Made by a program: the position numbers and the translations under genes. Under the pieces are notes generated by a model. That model saw only the letters and a list, made by a program, of their open reading frames with translations, was not told the origin of the DNA and did no database searches. Of a stretch of 64,000 bases of DNA, positions 18,759 to 27,999 are shown in pieces (positions within the stretch are counted from its first letter, which is position 1; every line of letters begins with the position of its first letter). Origin of the DNA: Bifidobacterium boum. Its GTDB lineage: Bacteria; Actinomycetota; Actinomycetes; Actinomycetales; Bifidobacteriaceae. Location: contig NZ_JGYQ01000002.1 in NCBI RefSeq assembly GCF_000741535.1, positions 1 to 64,000 on the forward strand, written 5' to 3'.

Positions 18759-19700
18759 ATGAACAAGCAGGTCAACGTGTATGAGCCGCACGAGTGGAAG
18801 CACAGCACCATTGTCGCCGGCGTCGAGTGGAAAAACCCGGTGGGCACGGCTTCCGGCACCTTCCAGTATGACGCATGCCACTGGTTCTATGATGTCAGCC
18901 AGATGGGCGCGGTCACCACCAAGGGTGTTTCCCCGGTCCCATGGGAAGGTAATCCTGGTCCGCGCACCACGGAAAGCCCTTCGGGCACGGTCAATTCGGT
19001 CGGCTTACAGAACCCCGGTGTCGACCATTATCTCGTCGACGAACTGCCCAAGCTCAAGAAGGAAGGCGCAACCGTCATCACCAACGTGGCTGGCCATTGC
19101 GATGACGATTATGCCGAAGTGGTCGCCAAGCTTGCCGACTGTCCGGCGGACATGCTGGAAATCAACGTCAGCTGCCCGAACGTCACGCATGGCGGGATGA
19201 GCGTGGGCACCGACCCGGTGGCGTTGAACCGGTTGATCACCCGGCTGCGCCATATCACGTCGAAGCCTCTGATTGTCAAACTCACCCCGAACGTGACTGA
19301 TATCGTTTCCATTGCGAAAGCCGCGGTGGATGGTGGCGCCGACGCGTTGAGCATGATCAACACGCTGGTCGGTATGCGTATCGATATCCGTACCGGCGAG
19401 CCGATTCTCGCGAACCGTACCGGTGGCGTGTCCGGACCGGCGGTGCTCCCGGTGGGGTTGAGCTTCGTGTGGCGTGTCCGGCAGGCGTTGCCTGATATTC
19501 CGATCATCGGCATCGGTGGTATTGATTCGGGGGAGAAGGCGCTGGAATACTTGTATGCCGGCGCGAACGCCGTCGAAGTCGGCGCCGCAGCATTGTATGA
19601 GCCGACCGCTCCGATGCGTGTGGCGCGTGAGCTTGACGACCTGCTCGATTCGAGGCCGCAACTGGCTGCGAAACTCGCCGCCGGCCAGACTTGGCGCTGA
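18759..19700 (+). CDS. pyrD: Dihydroorotate dehydrogenase, class 1B catalytic subunit
   Basis: PyrD oxidises dihydroorotate to orotate with FMN and works with PyrK. Motifs in the 313-residue protein are [22 protein letters not shown], the active-site Cys segment INVSCPNV (Cys as base marks class 1), VKLTPNV, and the FMN phosphate loop GIGGIDSG...[10 protein letters not shown]. Two starts are possible: ATG 18759 (AGGAG, 6-nt spacer), chosen here, and ATG 18744 (GAGG, 7-nt spacer), five residues longer. Only 25 nt separate it from pyrK. Confidence 0.95.
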   Translation: MNKQVNVYEPHEWKHSTIVAGVEWKNPVGTASGTFQYDACHWFYDVSQMGAVTTKGVSPVPWEGNPGPRTTESPSGTVNSVGLQNPGVDHYLVDELPKLKKEGATVITNVAGHCDDDYAEVVAKLADCPADMLEINVSCPNVTHGGMSVGTDPVALNRLITRLRHITSKPLIVKLTPNVTDIVSIAKAAVDGGADALSMINTLVGMRIDIRTGEPILANRTGGVSGPAVLPVGLSFVWRVRQALPDIPIIGIGGIDSGEKALEYLYAGANAVEVGAAALYEPTAPMRVARELDDLLDSRPQLAAKLAAGQTWR

Positions 19701-19801
19701 CCGGTCACCCCCTTCGCGGTACGCTTGATTGTGGTACGCCATGCGTTCATGCCGGTTCTGGTGTGCGCGCATGGCTGGATACAGAAAGGACAGTCTCGCA
19801 T

Positions 19802-20503
19802 ATGACTGAGAACATGCCGCTTGACCGCAGGTTCACCGCGTTCCTCCTGCAGTCGCAGGCGTTGAAATTCGGGGATTTCACGTTGAAATCAGGGCGTCGT
19901 TCCCCGTATTTCATCAACGCGGGAGCCTTCGACACCGGCCGGAAGATCGCGTTGCTCGGCTCGTTCTACGCTGAGAAGATCAACGAGGCGATTGCCGACG
20001 GGACTTTGCCTGAGGATATCGATACCGTGTTCGGACCGGCCTACAAGGGTATCCCGCTGGCGGTTTCCACAGCGATCGCGCTGACCGCGCAATACGATAG
20101 GGGTGTCGGCTACACGTTCGACCGTAAGGAACGTAAGGATCATGGGGACGGCGGCATGTTCGTCGGCACCCAGTTGCGTGACGGGATGAAGGTTCTGCTG
20201 GTTGATGATGTGATGACCGCCGGCACCGCCGTGCGTGAAGTCGTTCCGAAACTTCGTGAAGCGGCCGATGTCCAGATCGTCGGACTTGTTCTGTCAGTCG
20301 ACCGTATGGAGAAAACGCGCGACAGTGATATGTCCGCTGTGGCCGCGGTACGGCAGGAGTTCGGCTTCCCGGTCGTTTCCATCGCGAATGTGCGCGAGAT
20401 CTTCGACGCCGCATCACAGATGACCGGCGATGATGGTCTGCCGCTGCTTGACGAGGACATCAAGACGCGTGCCAAAGAGTATCTCGATACGTATGGTGCG
20501 TGA
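19802..20503 (+). CDS. pyrE: Orotate phosphoribosyltransferase
   Basis: PyrE adds ribose phosphate from PRPP to orotate to give OMP. The 233-residue protein has [21 protein letters not shown] at the N-terminus, [18 protein letters not shown] in the flexible loop, and the PRPP motif [12 protein letters not shown] near 132-143. ATG 19802 has GAAAGGA about 12 nt upstream; a longer open frame starting at 19691 overlaps pyrD and lacks support. It is the last gene of the pyr run and ends at a 26-bp hairpin. Confidence 0.95.
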   Translation: MTENMPLDRRFTAFLLQSQALKFGDFTLKSGRRSPYFINAGAFDTGRKIALLGSFYAEKINEAIADGTLPEDIDTVFGPAYKGIPLAVSTAIALTAQYDRGVGYTFDRKERKDHGDGGMFVGTQLRDGMKVLLVDDVMTAGTAVREVVPKLREAADVQIVGLVLSVDRMEKTRDSDMSAVAAVRQEFGFPVVSIANVREIFDAASQMTGDDGLPLLDEDIKTRAKEYLDTYGA

Positions 20504-20514
20504 CCGCGTACACT

Positions 20515-20575
20515 GCTGAAACGGCGTTCGGCCGGGAACCTCCGCACAGGGTTCCCGGCCGAACGCCGTTTCAGC
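20515..20575. terminator. Bidirectional hairpin between pyrE and the LysR gene
   Basis: A perfect 26-bp stem (20515-20540 with 20550-20575) closes a 9-nt loop between convergent genes. Neither side has a T tract. It can serve both strands. Confidence 0.8.
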
Positions 20576-20609
20576 GGGCAGGGGTCGACGCCTCGCGCCG
20601 GTCGGTGGC

Positions 20610-21533
20610 CTAGTCGATGAGCTTGTAGCCGTGCGAGGCGATCACCGTGCGCAGCTTGTCCAGATAGGTCTGCGCCGCGGTCGACAGTTTCGCCCGCTCG
20701 TTGGTGATCCACCCGAGCAGCATCGTCTCGTCCGTGTCCAACGGCACGGTGACGATTTTCTCATTGTTGAGGTCGCCGTTGTCGATGCCCGTGCACACGG
20801 TGTACCCGTTGAGGCCGATGATGAAATTGAGGATTGTCGCCCGGTCGGTCACGTTGATCTGCTTGGGGGAGTATTCCGGCCACACCGCTTCCTCGGCGAA
20901 ATAGAAGCTGCCTTCGGCACCCTGCTCGTATTGGATGAACGGGAAGGGTTTCAAATCCTCCATGGTGACTTTTTTCTTGCCGGCCAGCGGGTTGTTGCGT
21001 GAGATGAACACGTGCAGGTTCGCGCGGAACAGCGGGTGGAATACGAGATGCTTTTCGCGCAGCAGCTTGTTGATCACGTTCTTGTTGAAATCGGACAGAT
21101 ACAGGATGCCGATTTCGGACTGCATGTTGGCGACCTGGTTGATGATGTCCTTGGTGCGCGTCTCGCGGATGGTGAACTCGTATTCGTCGGATTTGATCGA
21201 GTTAATCATCTCGACGAACGCTTCGACGGCGAACATGTAATGCTGGGTGGAGACGCTGCACAGCTGCTTGCGGGGCTTCGCGTTCTTGTAGCGTTCCTCG
21301 AGCAGGGAAGCCTGGTCAAGGACCTGACGGGCATAGGTGAGGAATTCCGCGCCGTCCACGGTCAACGCGATGCCTTGGGAGGAGCGGGTGAAAATCTCAA
21401 TGCCCAGCTCATGCTCCAGCTCCTTGACTGACGAGCTCAGCGCGGGCTGGGAGACGTACAGTTCATGGGAAGCTTCGTTCATCGAACCGCATTCGACGAT
21501 TTTGACGATATACTTCAATTGCAGCAGAGTCAT
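20610..21533 (-). CDS. LysR family transcriptional regulator
   Basis: This 307-residue LysR-type regulator has the N-terminal winged helix MTLLQLKYIVKIVECGSMNE...LYVSQPALSSSVKELEHELG (about 1-60) and a periplasmic-binding-like effector domain, with GIEIFTRSSQGI at the junction. The effector domain resembles the CysB/CpsY-like group that tracks sulfur or amino-acid metabolites, but the ligand cannot be assigned. ATG 21533 has AAGG about 8 nt upstream. Its own codons and the short 69-nt gap to the HAD gene suggest it may be co-transcribed with that upstream minus-strand gene. Confidence 0.88.
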   Translation of the reverse strand: MTLLQLKYIVKIVECGSMNEASHELYVSQPALSSSVKELEHELGIEIFTRSSQGIALTVDGAEFLTYARQVLDQASLLEERYKNAKPRKQLCSVSTQHYMFAVEAFVEMINSIKSDEYEFTIRETRTKDIINQVANMQSEIGILYLSDFNKNVINKLLREKHLVFHPLFRANLHVFISRNNPLAGKKKVTMEDLKPFPFIQYEQGAEGSFYFAEEAVWPEYSPKQINVTDRATILNFIIGLNGYTVCTGIDNGDLNNEKIVTVPLDTDETMLLGWITNERAKLSTAAQTYLDKLRTVIASHGYKLID

Positions 21534-21602
21534 AAAGGAACCTTATATCACGGTAATGTCAAGAACGGGTTACTTATATCCGTATGCCGGCCGGCGGTTC
21601 AC

Positions 21603-22280
21603 TCAGACCCGCACGCCCAATGATTGCAAGTCATGGCGGGCGCGGGACGCGTTCTCGAACACGAACGCTCGCATACCCGCGGATTGTGCGCCAGCGACAT
21701 TACGCGGCGTATCGTCAAAGAACACGCTGGACGCCGGTTCGATACCGAACCGGTCCATCGCCAGACGGTAGAACCCGGTATTGGGTTTGAACTGCTTCTC
21801 CACACCGGACACCACGGTCCCGTCCAACAGTTCCTCAAGCCGGGGGAACTTCTCGAACGCGAAATGAAACGTCTCATACGACCAGTTCGTCAACCCCCAC
21901 ACACCGTATCCGGCGGCTTTCAAATCCTCAAGCAGAGCTTGCATACCCGGGACGATACGCGTCAGGGAATCATCATACCGGGCGATGTAATCGGCGAAGA
22001 TATCCGCGATCTCATCGCCATGATCGTTCCTGACATCCGGAAGAATATCCGCGAGCGCTTCACCATGATCCATCCGATCCTCGTAATCGAAAAAGCCGTA
22101 CGGATCATCCGCGGCGCAAATCCGGTCCACCAAACTATCGGGGTAGTGACCGCGCAACGCGGCGGCGCACTGCCAGTCAATCAGTACACCGCAAAAATCG
22201 AACACGACATCGCTGATGCCGGTCGGCGTTGATGCCGTCTCCTGCCGTCCTGCCAACGTGTGACTTGCCGGTGTTGTCAT
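21603..22280 (-). CDS. HAD family hydrolase, subclass IA
   Basis: The 225-residue protein has HAD motif I as DFCGVLID, motif II in GLTNWS, motif III Lys in EKQFKPNTGFY, and motif IV FFDDTPRNV. The second Asp of the usual DxD is replaced by Cys, as in the DFGGVL-type IA variant 3 members, so phosphatase activity may be low or the substrate unusual. ATG 22280 follows AGGAAGGGA. The substrate is unknown. Transcription probably runs on into the LysR gene. Confidence 0.82.
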   Translation of the reverse strand: MTTPASHTLAGRQETASTPTGISDVVFDFCGVLIDWQCAAALRGHYPDSLVDRICAADDPYGFFDYEDRMDHGEALADILPDVRNDHGDEIADIFADYIARYDDSLTRIVPGMQALLEDLKAAGYGVWGLTNWSYETFHFAFEKFPRLEELLDGTVVSGVEKQFKPNTGFYRLAMDRFGIEPASSVFFDDTPRNVAGAQSAGMRAFVFENASRARHDLQSLGVRV

Positions 22281-22456
22281 GCTGTCCCTTCCTGATGGGC
22301 CTCGGTCGTGGTCGCCGACGGCGCGTCAAATGATCAGTCGGCTCCGCCGCTGACGAAGCCCGCACCACAGTCTAGTGGCAACAGCCCCCCGGACCGTTTA
22401 GACCGGCGTATCGTGGACATGAACGGATCGGAAAACGTATCGCAAACAGGGCTTCC

Positions 22457-23184
22457 TCACTCCTCGCCTTGTTGGAAGACCTGGACGTACAGAATCTGGG
22501 TGTCACCGTTCGCGCACCCGGTGATGCCCGTGGCATCGATGCTGATGGATTCCTTCTGATCCGGCGGATAGATGAGCATCGTGTCCGCATCTGTCGGCGT
22601 GCAAGCCGAAGAGTCGAAATTCCCCGCGTTCACAATTCGCAGAGCGCTGTGCGCGGATTGCCCCGGTTGGAGTGTGATCGTGGAGGCGTCGACCGTGCGG
22701 TCGCGTTCCGCCGCCGCTCCGATTTGCGTGTCCCCGTGGCGTAAGGAAACGCCTGGATATCCGCGAAGCGTGCAGGTTCGCGAACCGGAGTTGGTCAATA
22801 CCAGATACGGGTAAGAGCTTCCCGCTCCGCCGCCTGCGCCTTGCGTCAGCTTCGCGGTCAGTTCCTTCGTAGTGCATGCACTCGATACCGCGGCGGAAGC
22901 CGAGGATGACGCCGAGGCTGACGGCGAGGATGACGAGGCGGATGGCGAGGACGCCGAGGCAGTGGAGAGGGGGATTGCGACGCAGCAGGGGATGATGCCG
23001 AGGCGGACGGGCTCGCGCCATCACCGGACGTCGAGCCGCACGCACACAGGGAACCGGCCAGCAACATCGCGGTCAACACAATCGCCAAACGTGCCCGACC
23101 CGGGGAATGCAACCCGAATCGTTGCGATGAACCGATACCGGCCGACAAACTGTCGGAATCATTGTGATACCGGGAAACCATCAT
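22457..23184 (-). pseudogene. DUF4232 lipoprotein split by a frameshift
   Basis: The N-terminal part starts at ATG 23184 after GGAAGGA. It has a positive n-region, a hydrophobic stretch (LAIVLTAMLLAGSLC) and the lipobox LAGSLC, then a Ser/Pro/Ala linker. In this frame the linker turns into an Arg/Pro-rich stretch and stops at 22858. The next frame continues the Ser/Ala linker and then encodes an intact DUF4232-like domain (CTTKELTAKL..., LVLTNSGSRTCTLRGYPGVSL, ending ILYVQVFQQGEE at 22457). One extra C in the C5 run (G5 on the plus strand, 22969-22973) would restore a 242-residue lipoprotein. It is either a true frameshift, a phase-variable tract or a sequencing error. Confidence 0.75.
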
Positions 23185-23265
23185 GATATGTCCTTCCTCT
23201 GTGAAGCGCGCAAACCCTGCTACCGTTCTCCCTGCCATTGACGCGTGCGACCACGCCATGGCTTC

Positions 23266-23271
23266 ATTGTA
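23266..23271 (-). promoter_or_regulatory. Candidate -10 of the lipoprotein gene
   Basis: TACAAT is read on the minus strand about 80 nt before the lipoprotein start, in the gap after the NAD(P)HX gene. No clear -35 is visible at the right distance. Confidence 0.3.
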
Positions 23272-23314
23272 CCTGTACCTTCGCTGAAAGCGGGGAACCT
23301 GACGTGCGCGGGTC

Positions 23315-25117
23315 TCAGCCGATGAGCTCGGCGATCGCACGCGGAATCGCGCGCACCACGTCGCTGGCGATAATCGGCTCCCCGCCATCATATCGTGCGC
23401 CGCGCTCGCTGACGCCGTAGATTTCCGGTGCATCCCACCCGCATTGCGTCGAATGCGAAGCGATGGCGGCGGCAAGACCGTGCACGTACACCGCGGCGGC
23501 GACGGTATCGGCTATCGCAGCGTCATCGGACGATCCGGATACATCGGATTGGGCCAGCAACGCCCCGATGATGCCTGCGAGCACATCTCCCGCACCGGCA
23601 GTGCCCAGCCATGCCGGAGCGCGACCGCACAGGAGCACCCGCGTACGGCCGCTGTCGTAGGGGTCTGTTCCGGCGATAACGCTGACCGCACCCTTGAGCA
23701 CGACGGTCGCACCGGTCAACTCATGCGCAAGCTGTGCATAATGCATGGGGGCCGCCGCCACTTGGCTGGCGTCCACCGACCCGTCCGCAGCGTCAAGCCT
23801 GGTCAGCAGCCCCGCCAGTTCCCCGGCATGCGGTGTGATCACCACGTTGGCCGGAACCCGTGCGGGCAGCAGGTCGAGCGCACCGGCGTCCACGACAATC
23901 GGCGGCATCGCGTCGGGACGGGTGCCCTGTGCCGACGAATCCTCTCCCTGAGACTTATCCTCGTCGGTGCGCGCATAATGGGCGAGGAGTCTTGTAATCG
24001 TCTCCCGCTGAATATCCTCACCGTCGGCCGTGTCCGCTGATGCGGGAACTCCAGAACCGACAACCCAGGCGTTCACATGTCCTTTGCCGATGACGGCTTC
24101 AGGCAGCGCGTGCAGCACCAAGTCCTGTGTGCGCTGCGGCCCCAAGTAACGGACCATGCCGATGCCGGATTTCGCTGCCGCGCATGAACCGAGCACCGCG
24201 GCTCCCGGATATCGCGTGGACCCGGTGACCAGACCCACGACCCCGCGCGTGTATTTCATATCACGTACGGACGGTACAAGAATCGAGGATGACGCTAGGT
24301 CGGCGTCCATCATCTCCGCGGCGGGCTCCGCCTCATCGATATCGAATCCGAAATCGACCAGCGTGACCTTGCCGCAGGCGTACGATGCCGGAGGCAGCAT
24401 GGCACAAGGTTTGAGAGCACCGAACATCACCGTCCGGTCGGCAGGCAGACACGGACCGGGAACTGTGCCGTCGTCCACGCCGATTCCTGAAGGCGTGTCC
24501 ACGGCAAGGATCAGCGGCCGGTCGTTCGTCTGGGTGTGCGCGGCTTCGATATCAGCCCCTCCGTCAGGATTCCACGAGTCAAGCAGCGCTGAGGCGAGCG
24601 TCGCCGCGATACCATGCAATGCGCCCGAAACGCCGATACCCGTCATCGCATCCACAATCAGATCCGCGTGATTGGCAAGCTCGACGGCTACGCGGAGCCG
24701 TTCTCCGGCTTCGCCTGCGGAAAAGCCGCTCACACAGCCGGGGATCTCGGCTTCCGGGTCGAGCACCAGCACGTGTCCGCCGCTGTGCGCGAACGCCGCA
24801 AAGCCATCGTCATGCAGGGCGCGTCCCACGGCGACCACGGTGACTTGGACGTCATCGCCGGCGAGTTGCGCTGCTGCGAACAGGCCATCGCCGCCGTTGT
24901 CACCGGCTCCGGCGAGGACAACCACATTGGCGTCCTCGAGCGCGACCGCCTGGCTGCCCAGCATGCGTTCCGCCTCATGCGCTGCAGCTGCCGCCGCCAT
25001 ACGCATCAGCGGCACGCCGTCGTCCAGCAGCGGCCGCTCCAATTCGCGTACCGTGTCTGCGGCGTACGCGTTGAACTTGAGCATTTGCAGACGTTCGTGA
25101 TCGATGCTTCCACCCAT
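23315..25117 (-). CDS. nnr: Bifunctional NAD(P)H-hydrate repair enzyme (epimerase and dehydratase)
   Basis: The protein (600 residues) fuses an N-terminal YjeF epimerase domain and a C-terminal ADP/ATP-dependent NAD(P)HX dehydratase. Together they repair hydrated NADH and NADPH. The N-domain shows VVVLAGAGDNGGDGL and LILAVDTPSGIGVDDG; the C-domain, from about 280, shows RGVVGLVTGS, the NVVITPHAGE segment and the GTAGAGDVLAGII nucleotide motif. Linkers contain low-complexity Asp/Ser stretches. ATG 25117 has AGGAAAGGGG upstream. The gene is divergent from the SGNH hydrolase across a 344-nt gap. Confidence 0.92.
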   Translation of the reverse strand: MGGSIDHERLQMLKFNAYAADTVRELERPLLDDGVPLMRMAAAAAAHEAERMLGSQAVALEDANVVVLAGAGDNGGDGLFAAAQLAGDDVQVTVVAVGRALHDDGFAAFAHSGGHVLVLDPEAEIPGCVSGFSAGEAGERLRVAVELANHADLIVDAMTGIGVSGALHGIAATLASALLDSWNPDGGADIEAAHTQTNDRPLILAVDTPSGIGVDDGTVPGPCLPADRTVMFGALKPCAMLPPASYACGKVTLVDFGFDIDEAEPAAEMMDADLASSSILVPSVRDMKYTRGVVGLVTGSTRYPGAAVLGSCAAAKSGIGMVRYLGPQRTQDLVLHALPEAVIGKGHVNAWVVGSGVPASADTADGEDIQRETITRLLAHYARTDEDKSQGEDSSAQGTRPDAMPPIVVDAGALDLLPARVPANVVITPHAGELAGLLTRLDAADGSVDASQVAAAPMHYAQLAHELTGATVVLKGAVSVIAGTDPYDSGRTRVLLCGRAPAWLGTAGAGDVLAGIIGALLAQSDVSGSSDDAAIADTVAAAVYVHGLAAAIASHSTQCGWDAPEIYGVSERGARYDGGEPIIASDVVRAIPRAIAELIG

Positions 25118-25461
25118 GGCATGGCCCCTTTCCTATCAATGGCGTTCAGGCCTGCTGCGCCCGGCACCAGGACCGCTATCTCCACTCTAGTCCCTCCTTG
25201 GGCGGTTCAGCATCCGACGCCGCGGACGGGATGATCTGGCTGGTTCCGTATGCGCTGCATCGGTCTGACGGTGACGGTCCATCGCACGGGACGGTGTGAG
25301 GGCTCCGGCTACGTTCATATCCGCTCGGCGAGGCTTGCGGACACATCTCGAGCCGCTTGCATGGCGGCATCGGATGTCACGCATGGCGCTCGTCGCCCCG
25401 TGAACGGTACAGTGGTGGCATGAGCGTCGGCGTATCGCCGGGAGAAGACAGGAGTATGGGC
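25118..25461. other. Divergent intergenic region
   Basis: This gap separates nnr (minus) from the SGNH hydrolase (plus). It holds a possible -10 TACAGT at 25408-25413, placed 6 nt before an in-frame ATG at 25420, which could be a leaderless start of the hydrolase. No RNA gene or repeat was seen. Confidence 0.4.
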
Positions 25462-26166
25462 ATGAATATTGTGGCGGCTGCTGAGGCGTTGTGGGCGCAG
25501 CATACGATACATCTTGATCCAGAGCCGCAGGGGGAGCGGCATGGTGTCGTCAATGCGTCGGCGGATGGCGAAGCGTTGTCGTTCGTCGCGGTCGGCGATT
25601 CCATGATCGCCGGTTGCGGGGTCGAAGACCAGTCTGAGGGATTCACCCCGGCTATGGCATCTGTGTTCTCAGATATGCTCGACAGGCCGGTTGACTGGCG
25701 CGCCGTCGGCAAGCTCGGCGCCACGATGCGCCGTGTACGCTACCGCTTGCTCCCGCAAGTCGATGATCATGCGGATCTCATGGTGCTGTGCGCCGGATCG
25801 AACGACCTGATGGCCCGCAGGACCATCGCCCAGTGGTGCGACGACTTGTCGGCTTCGCTTGATCTGGCCAAGGACCGCGCTGACCATGTGGTCGTATTCA
25901 GCGCTGCCCAGCTGTACCGCAGTCCTTCCTTGGGAAAGTCCTTGCGCCATGTGATCGAAGGCATGACCGATGAACAGACCCAGGCAAGCCGCGAAATCTG
26001 CGAGCGCTACGGCGTCAGATTCCTTGACATGACCCATGAGGATGTGCATGCGGACCGCGACAGGTTCTACGCGCATGACAGGTTCCACCCCAGCGTATAC
26101 GGATACCAGTGCATGGCGGAACGGGTCGGGCAACTGCTCGGCGGGTGGATGACCTCCGAACTGTGA
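25462..26166 (+). CDS. SGNH/GDSL family hydrolase
   Basis: The 234-residue protein has the SGNH blocks in order: GDSMIAG (nucleophile Ser), a Gly in GKLGATMRR, AGSNDL (Asn) and HDRFHPSVYGY (Asp and His dyad). It is probably a cytosolic esterase or lipase-like enzyme: no signal peptide is visible. ATG 25462 follows AGGAG with a 7-nt spacer. In-frame ATGs at 25456 and 25420 are alternatives, the latter compatible with leaderless translation. The substrate is not predictable. Confidence 0.82.
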   Translation: MNIVAAAEALWAQHTIHLDPEPQGERHGVVNASADGEALSFVAVGDSMIAGCGVEDQSEGFTPAMASVFSDMLDRPVDWRAVGKLGATMRRVRYRLLPQVDDHADLMVLCAGSNDLMARRTIAQWCDDLSASLDLAKDRADHVVVFSAAQLYRSPSLGKSLRHVIEGMTDEQTQASREICERYGVRFLDMTHEDVHADRDRFYAHDRFHPSVYGYQCMAERVGQLLGGWMTSEL

Positions 26167-26198
26167 ATACAGGGCCGAGACGACCCCGAAATCACTGA

Positions 26199-27800
26199 TC
26201 ACTCTTCGGCGACGAGCTCCAGATAGCCGTCGCTCCACAGGTCCTCGTCGCCGTCAGGCATGAGCAGCACGCGCTCGGGGTTCAACGCCTCAACGGCGCC
26301 CTCATCGTGGGTGACCAGCACGATTGCGCCTTCGTATTTCGCGATCGCTTTGAGGATTTCATCGCGTGACACCGGATCGAGGTTGTTGGTCGGCTCATCC
26401 AGCAAGAGCACGTTCGCGCGTGATGTCACCAGCGTGGCGAGCGCCAGTCTGGTTTTCTCGCCGCCGGAAAGCACTTTCGTCGGTTTCATCACGTCATCGC
26501 CGGAGAACAGGAAGCTGCCCAGGATTGAACGCGTATGCGTGTCATCGAGTTCAGGCGCGACATGCTGCAGATTCTCCAGCACGGTCGCATCCATGTCCAG
26601 CGTGTCGTGCTCCTGCGCGAAATAGCCGATCTTGCAGCCGTGACCATACACCACCTCACCGGTATCCGGCTGCTCTTCGCCCGCCAAAATGCGCAAGGTT
26701 GTCGTCTTTCCGGCGCCGTTGTACCCGAGGATCACGACGCGCGAGCCTTTATCGATGGCAAGATTGATGCCGGCGAACACGATATTCGATCCGAAAGCCT
26801 TGGAGATGTCCTTCGCCATAATCGGGGTGCGGCCGCAAGGCGCCGGTTCCGGGAAACGGATATCGGCGACTTTCTCCTTCTTCTCCGCCTCGCTCGTCTC
26901 AGCCAGCAACCGTTCGGCGCGCCGCATCATATTCTGGGCGGCGACCGCCTTCGTGGCCTTCGCATGCAGGCGAATACCCTGTTTCATCAGCCGCTCGGCC
27001 TTCTTCTCCGCCACCTCGCGTTCACGGCGGCGGCGCTCCTCGTCGACCACCCGCTGATGCAGGTAGGCTTTCCAGCCAAGTGAGTACATATCAATTTGGC
27101 CGAGTTGGGCATCGAGATGCCACACCTTGTTCACGACCTCGTCAAGCAGCTCGGTGGAATGGGAAATCACCAGGAAGCCGCCTTCGAAACGCTTGAGATA
27201 GCCGCGCAGCCATTCAATGGAATCCGCGTCCAGATGGTTCGTCGGCTCGTCAAGAATCAACGTGTCCGCATCGGAGAACAGGATGCGCGCCAATTCGATG
27301 CGCCGCCGTTGACCGCCGGACAGCGTGCCAAGCTGCTGCTGCATCACTTCCTGCGGCAAGCCAAGGCTGTCGGCCATGGAAATCGCCTCGGACTGGGCGG
27401 CGTACCCGCCTGCCTTGTCAAAATCCTGCATGGCTTTGTCATACCGGTTCATCGCTTTGTTCATCACGTCGGGGTCGGGATCGGTCATATCCTTTTCCGC
27501 TTTGCGCAAACGTGAAATGATCGTCGCGATGTCTCGAGCGCTCATCATCCTGTCCAACGCGGTCTGCGTCGGGTCGGCGGCATGAGTGTCCTGGGGCAGA
27601 TACCCGAGTTTCCCGGAGATGCGCACAGAACCCGCGGCAGGGAGCATATCGCCGGTGATCACACGCGTCAGCGTCGTCTTACCTGCACCATTACGGCCGA
27701 CCAGACCGATCTTGTCGCCCTTGACGACATGGAAGTCGGTGGGATGCAGCAATGTACGCGCACCGATCTGAATCTCCAGTCCCTTCGCCTCGATAGCCAT
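26199..27800 (-). CDS. ABC-F family ATP-binding protein
   Basis: This soluble protein (533 residues) has two ABC domains and no membrane segments. Walker [10 protein letters not shown] and signature [12 protein letters not shown] with Walker [12 protein letters not shown] are in the first half; [21 protein letters not shown] and [11 protein letters not shown] are in the second. Between them is a charged linker of basic and acidic helices. ABC-F proteins act on ribosomes as translation factors or in target-protection antibiotic resistance; nothing here separates these roles. ATG 27800 is used; a GTG at 27806 is possible. It is divergent from uvrA. Confidence 0.9.
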   Translation of the reverse strand: MAIEAKGLEIQIGARTLLHPTDFHVVKGDKIGLVGRNGAGKTTLTRVITGDMLPAAGSVRISGKLGYLPQDTHAADPTQTALDRMMSARDIATIISRLRKAEKDMTDPDPDVMNKAMNRYDKAMQDFDKAGGYAAQSEAISMADSLGLPQEVMQQQLGTLSGGQRRRIELARILFSDADTLILDEPTNHLDADSIEWLRGYLKRFEGGFLVISHSTELLDEVVNKVWHLDAQLGQIDMYSLGWKAYLHQRVVDEERRRREREVAEKKAERLMKQGIRLHAKATKAVAAQNMMRRAERLLAETSEAEKKEKVADIRFPEPAPCGRTPIMAKDISKAFGSNIVFAGINLAIDKGSRVVILGYNGAGKTTTLRILAGEEQPDTGEVVYGHGCKIGYFAQEHDTLDMDATVLENLQHVAPELDDTHTRSILGSFLFSGDDVMKPTKVLSGGEKTRLALATLVTSRANVLLLDEPTNNLDPVSRDEILKAIAKYEGAIVLVTHDEGAVEALNPERVLLMPDGDEDLWSDGYLELVAEE

Positions 27801-27925
27801 GCCCACCTGCCGTTTCTTTCATCGTCGGGTCAAAGTCCAACGGCATATCTTACCCATGAGGAGCCGACGTGCCGATCGTACCGTGGCGCGACACGCACAA
27901 CGCACTCCGACGACACGACGCATCA

Positions 27926-27941
27926 TCGAACAAATGTTCGA
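27926..27941. promoter_or_regulatory. LexA (SOS) box upstream of uvrA
   Basis: TCGAACAAATGTTCGA is a perfect 16-bp palindrome matching the Gram-positive/actinobacterial LexA box (CGAAC-N4-GTTCG). It overlaps the position of the -35 of a candidate promoter with -10 TATCCT at 27961-27966. LexA should block uvrA and release it after DNA damage. Confidence 0.88.
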
Positions 27942-27999
27942 TTTTCGTCGTGCTTGGCTGTATCCTAGAACCCAGTACCACACCTATCGGAGGCAAGAC

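Noticed and set aside
22503-23045. Third reading frame across the lipoprotein region
   Set aside because: It is Arg-rich with no domain. The other two frames together give a recognisable lipoprotein.
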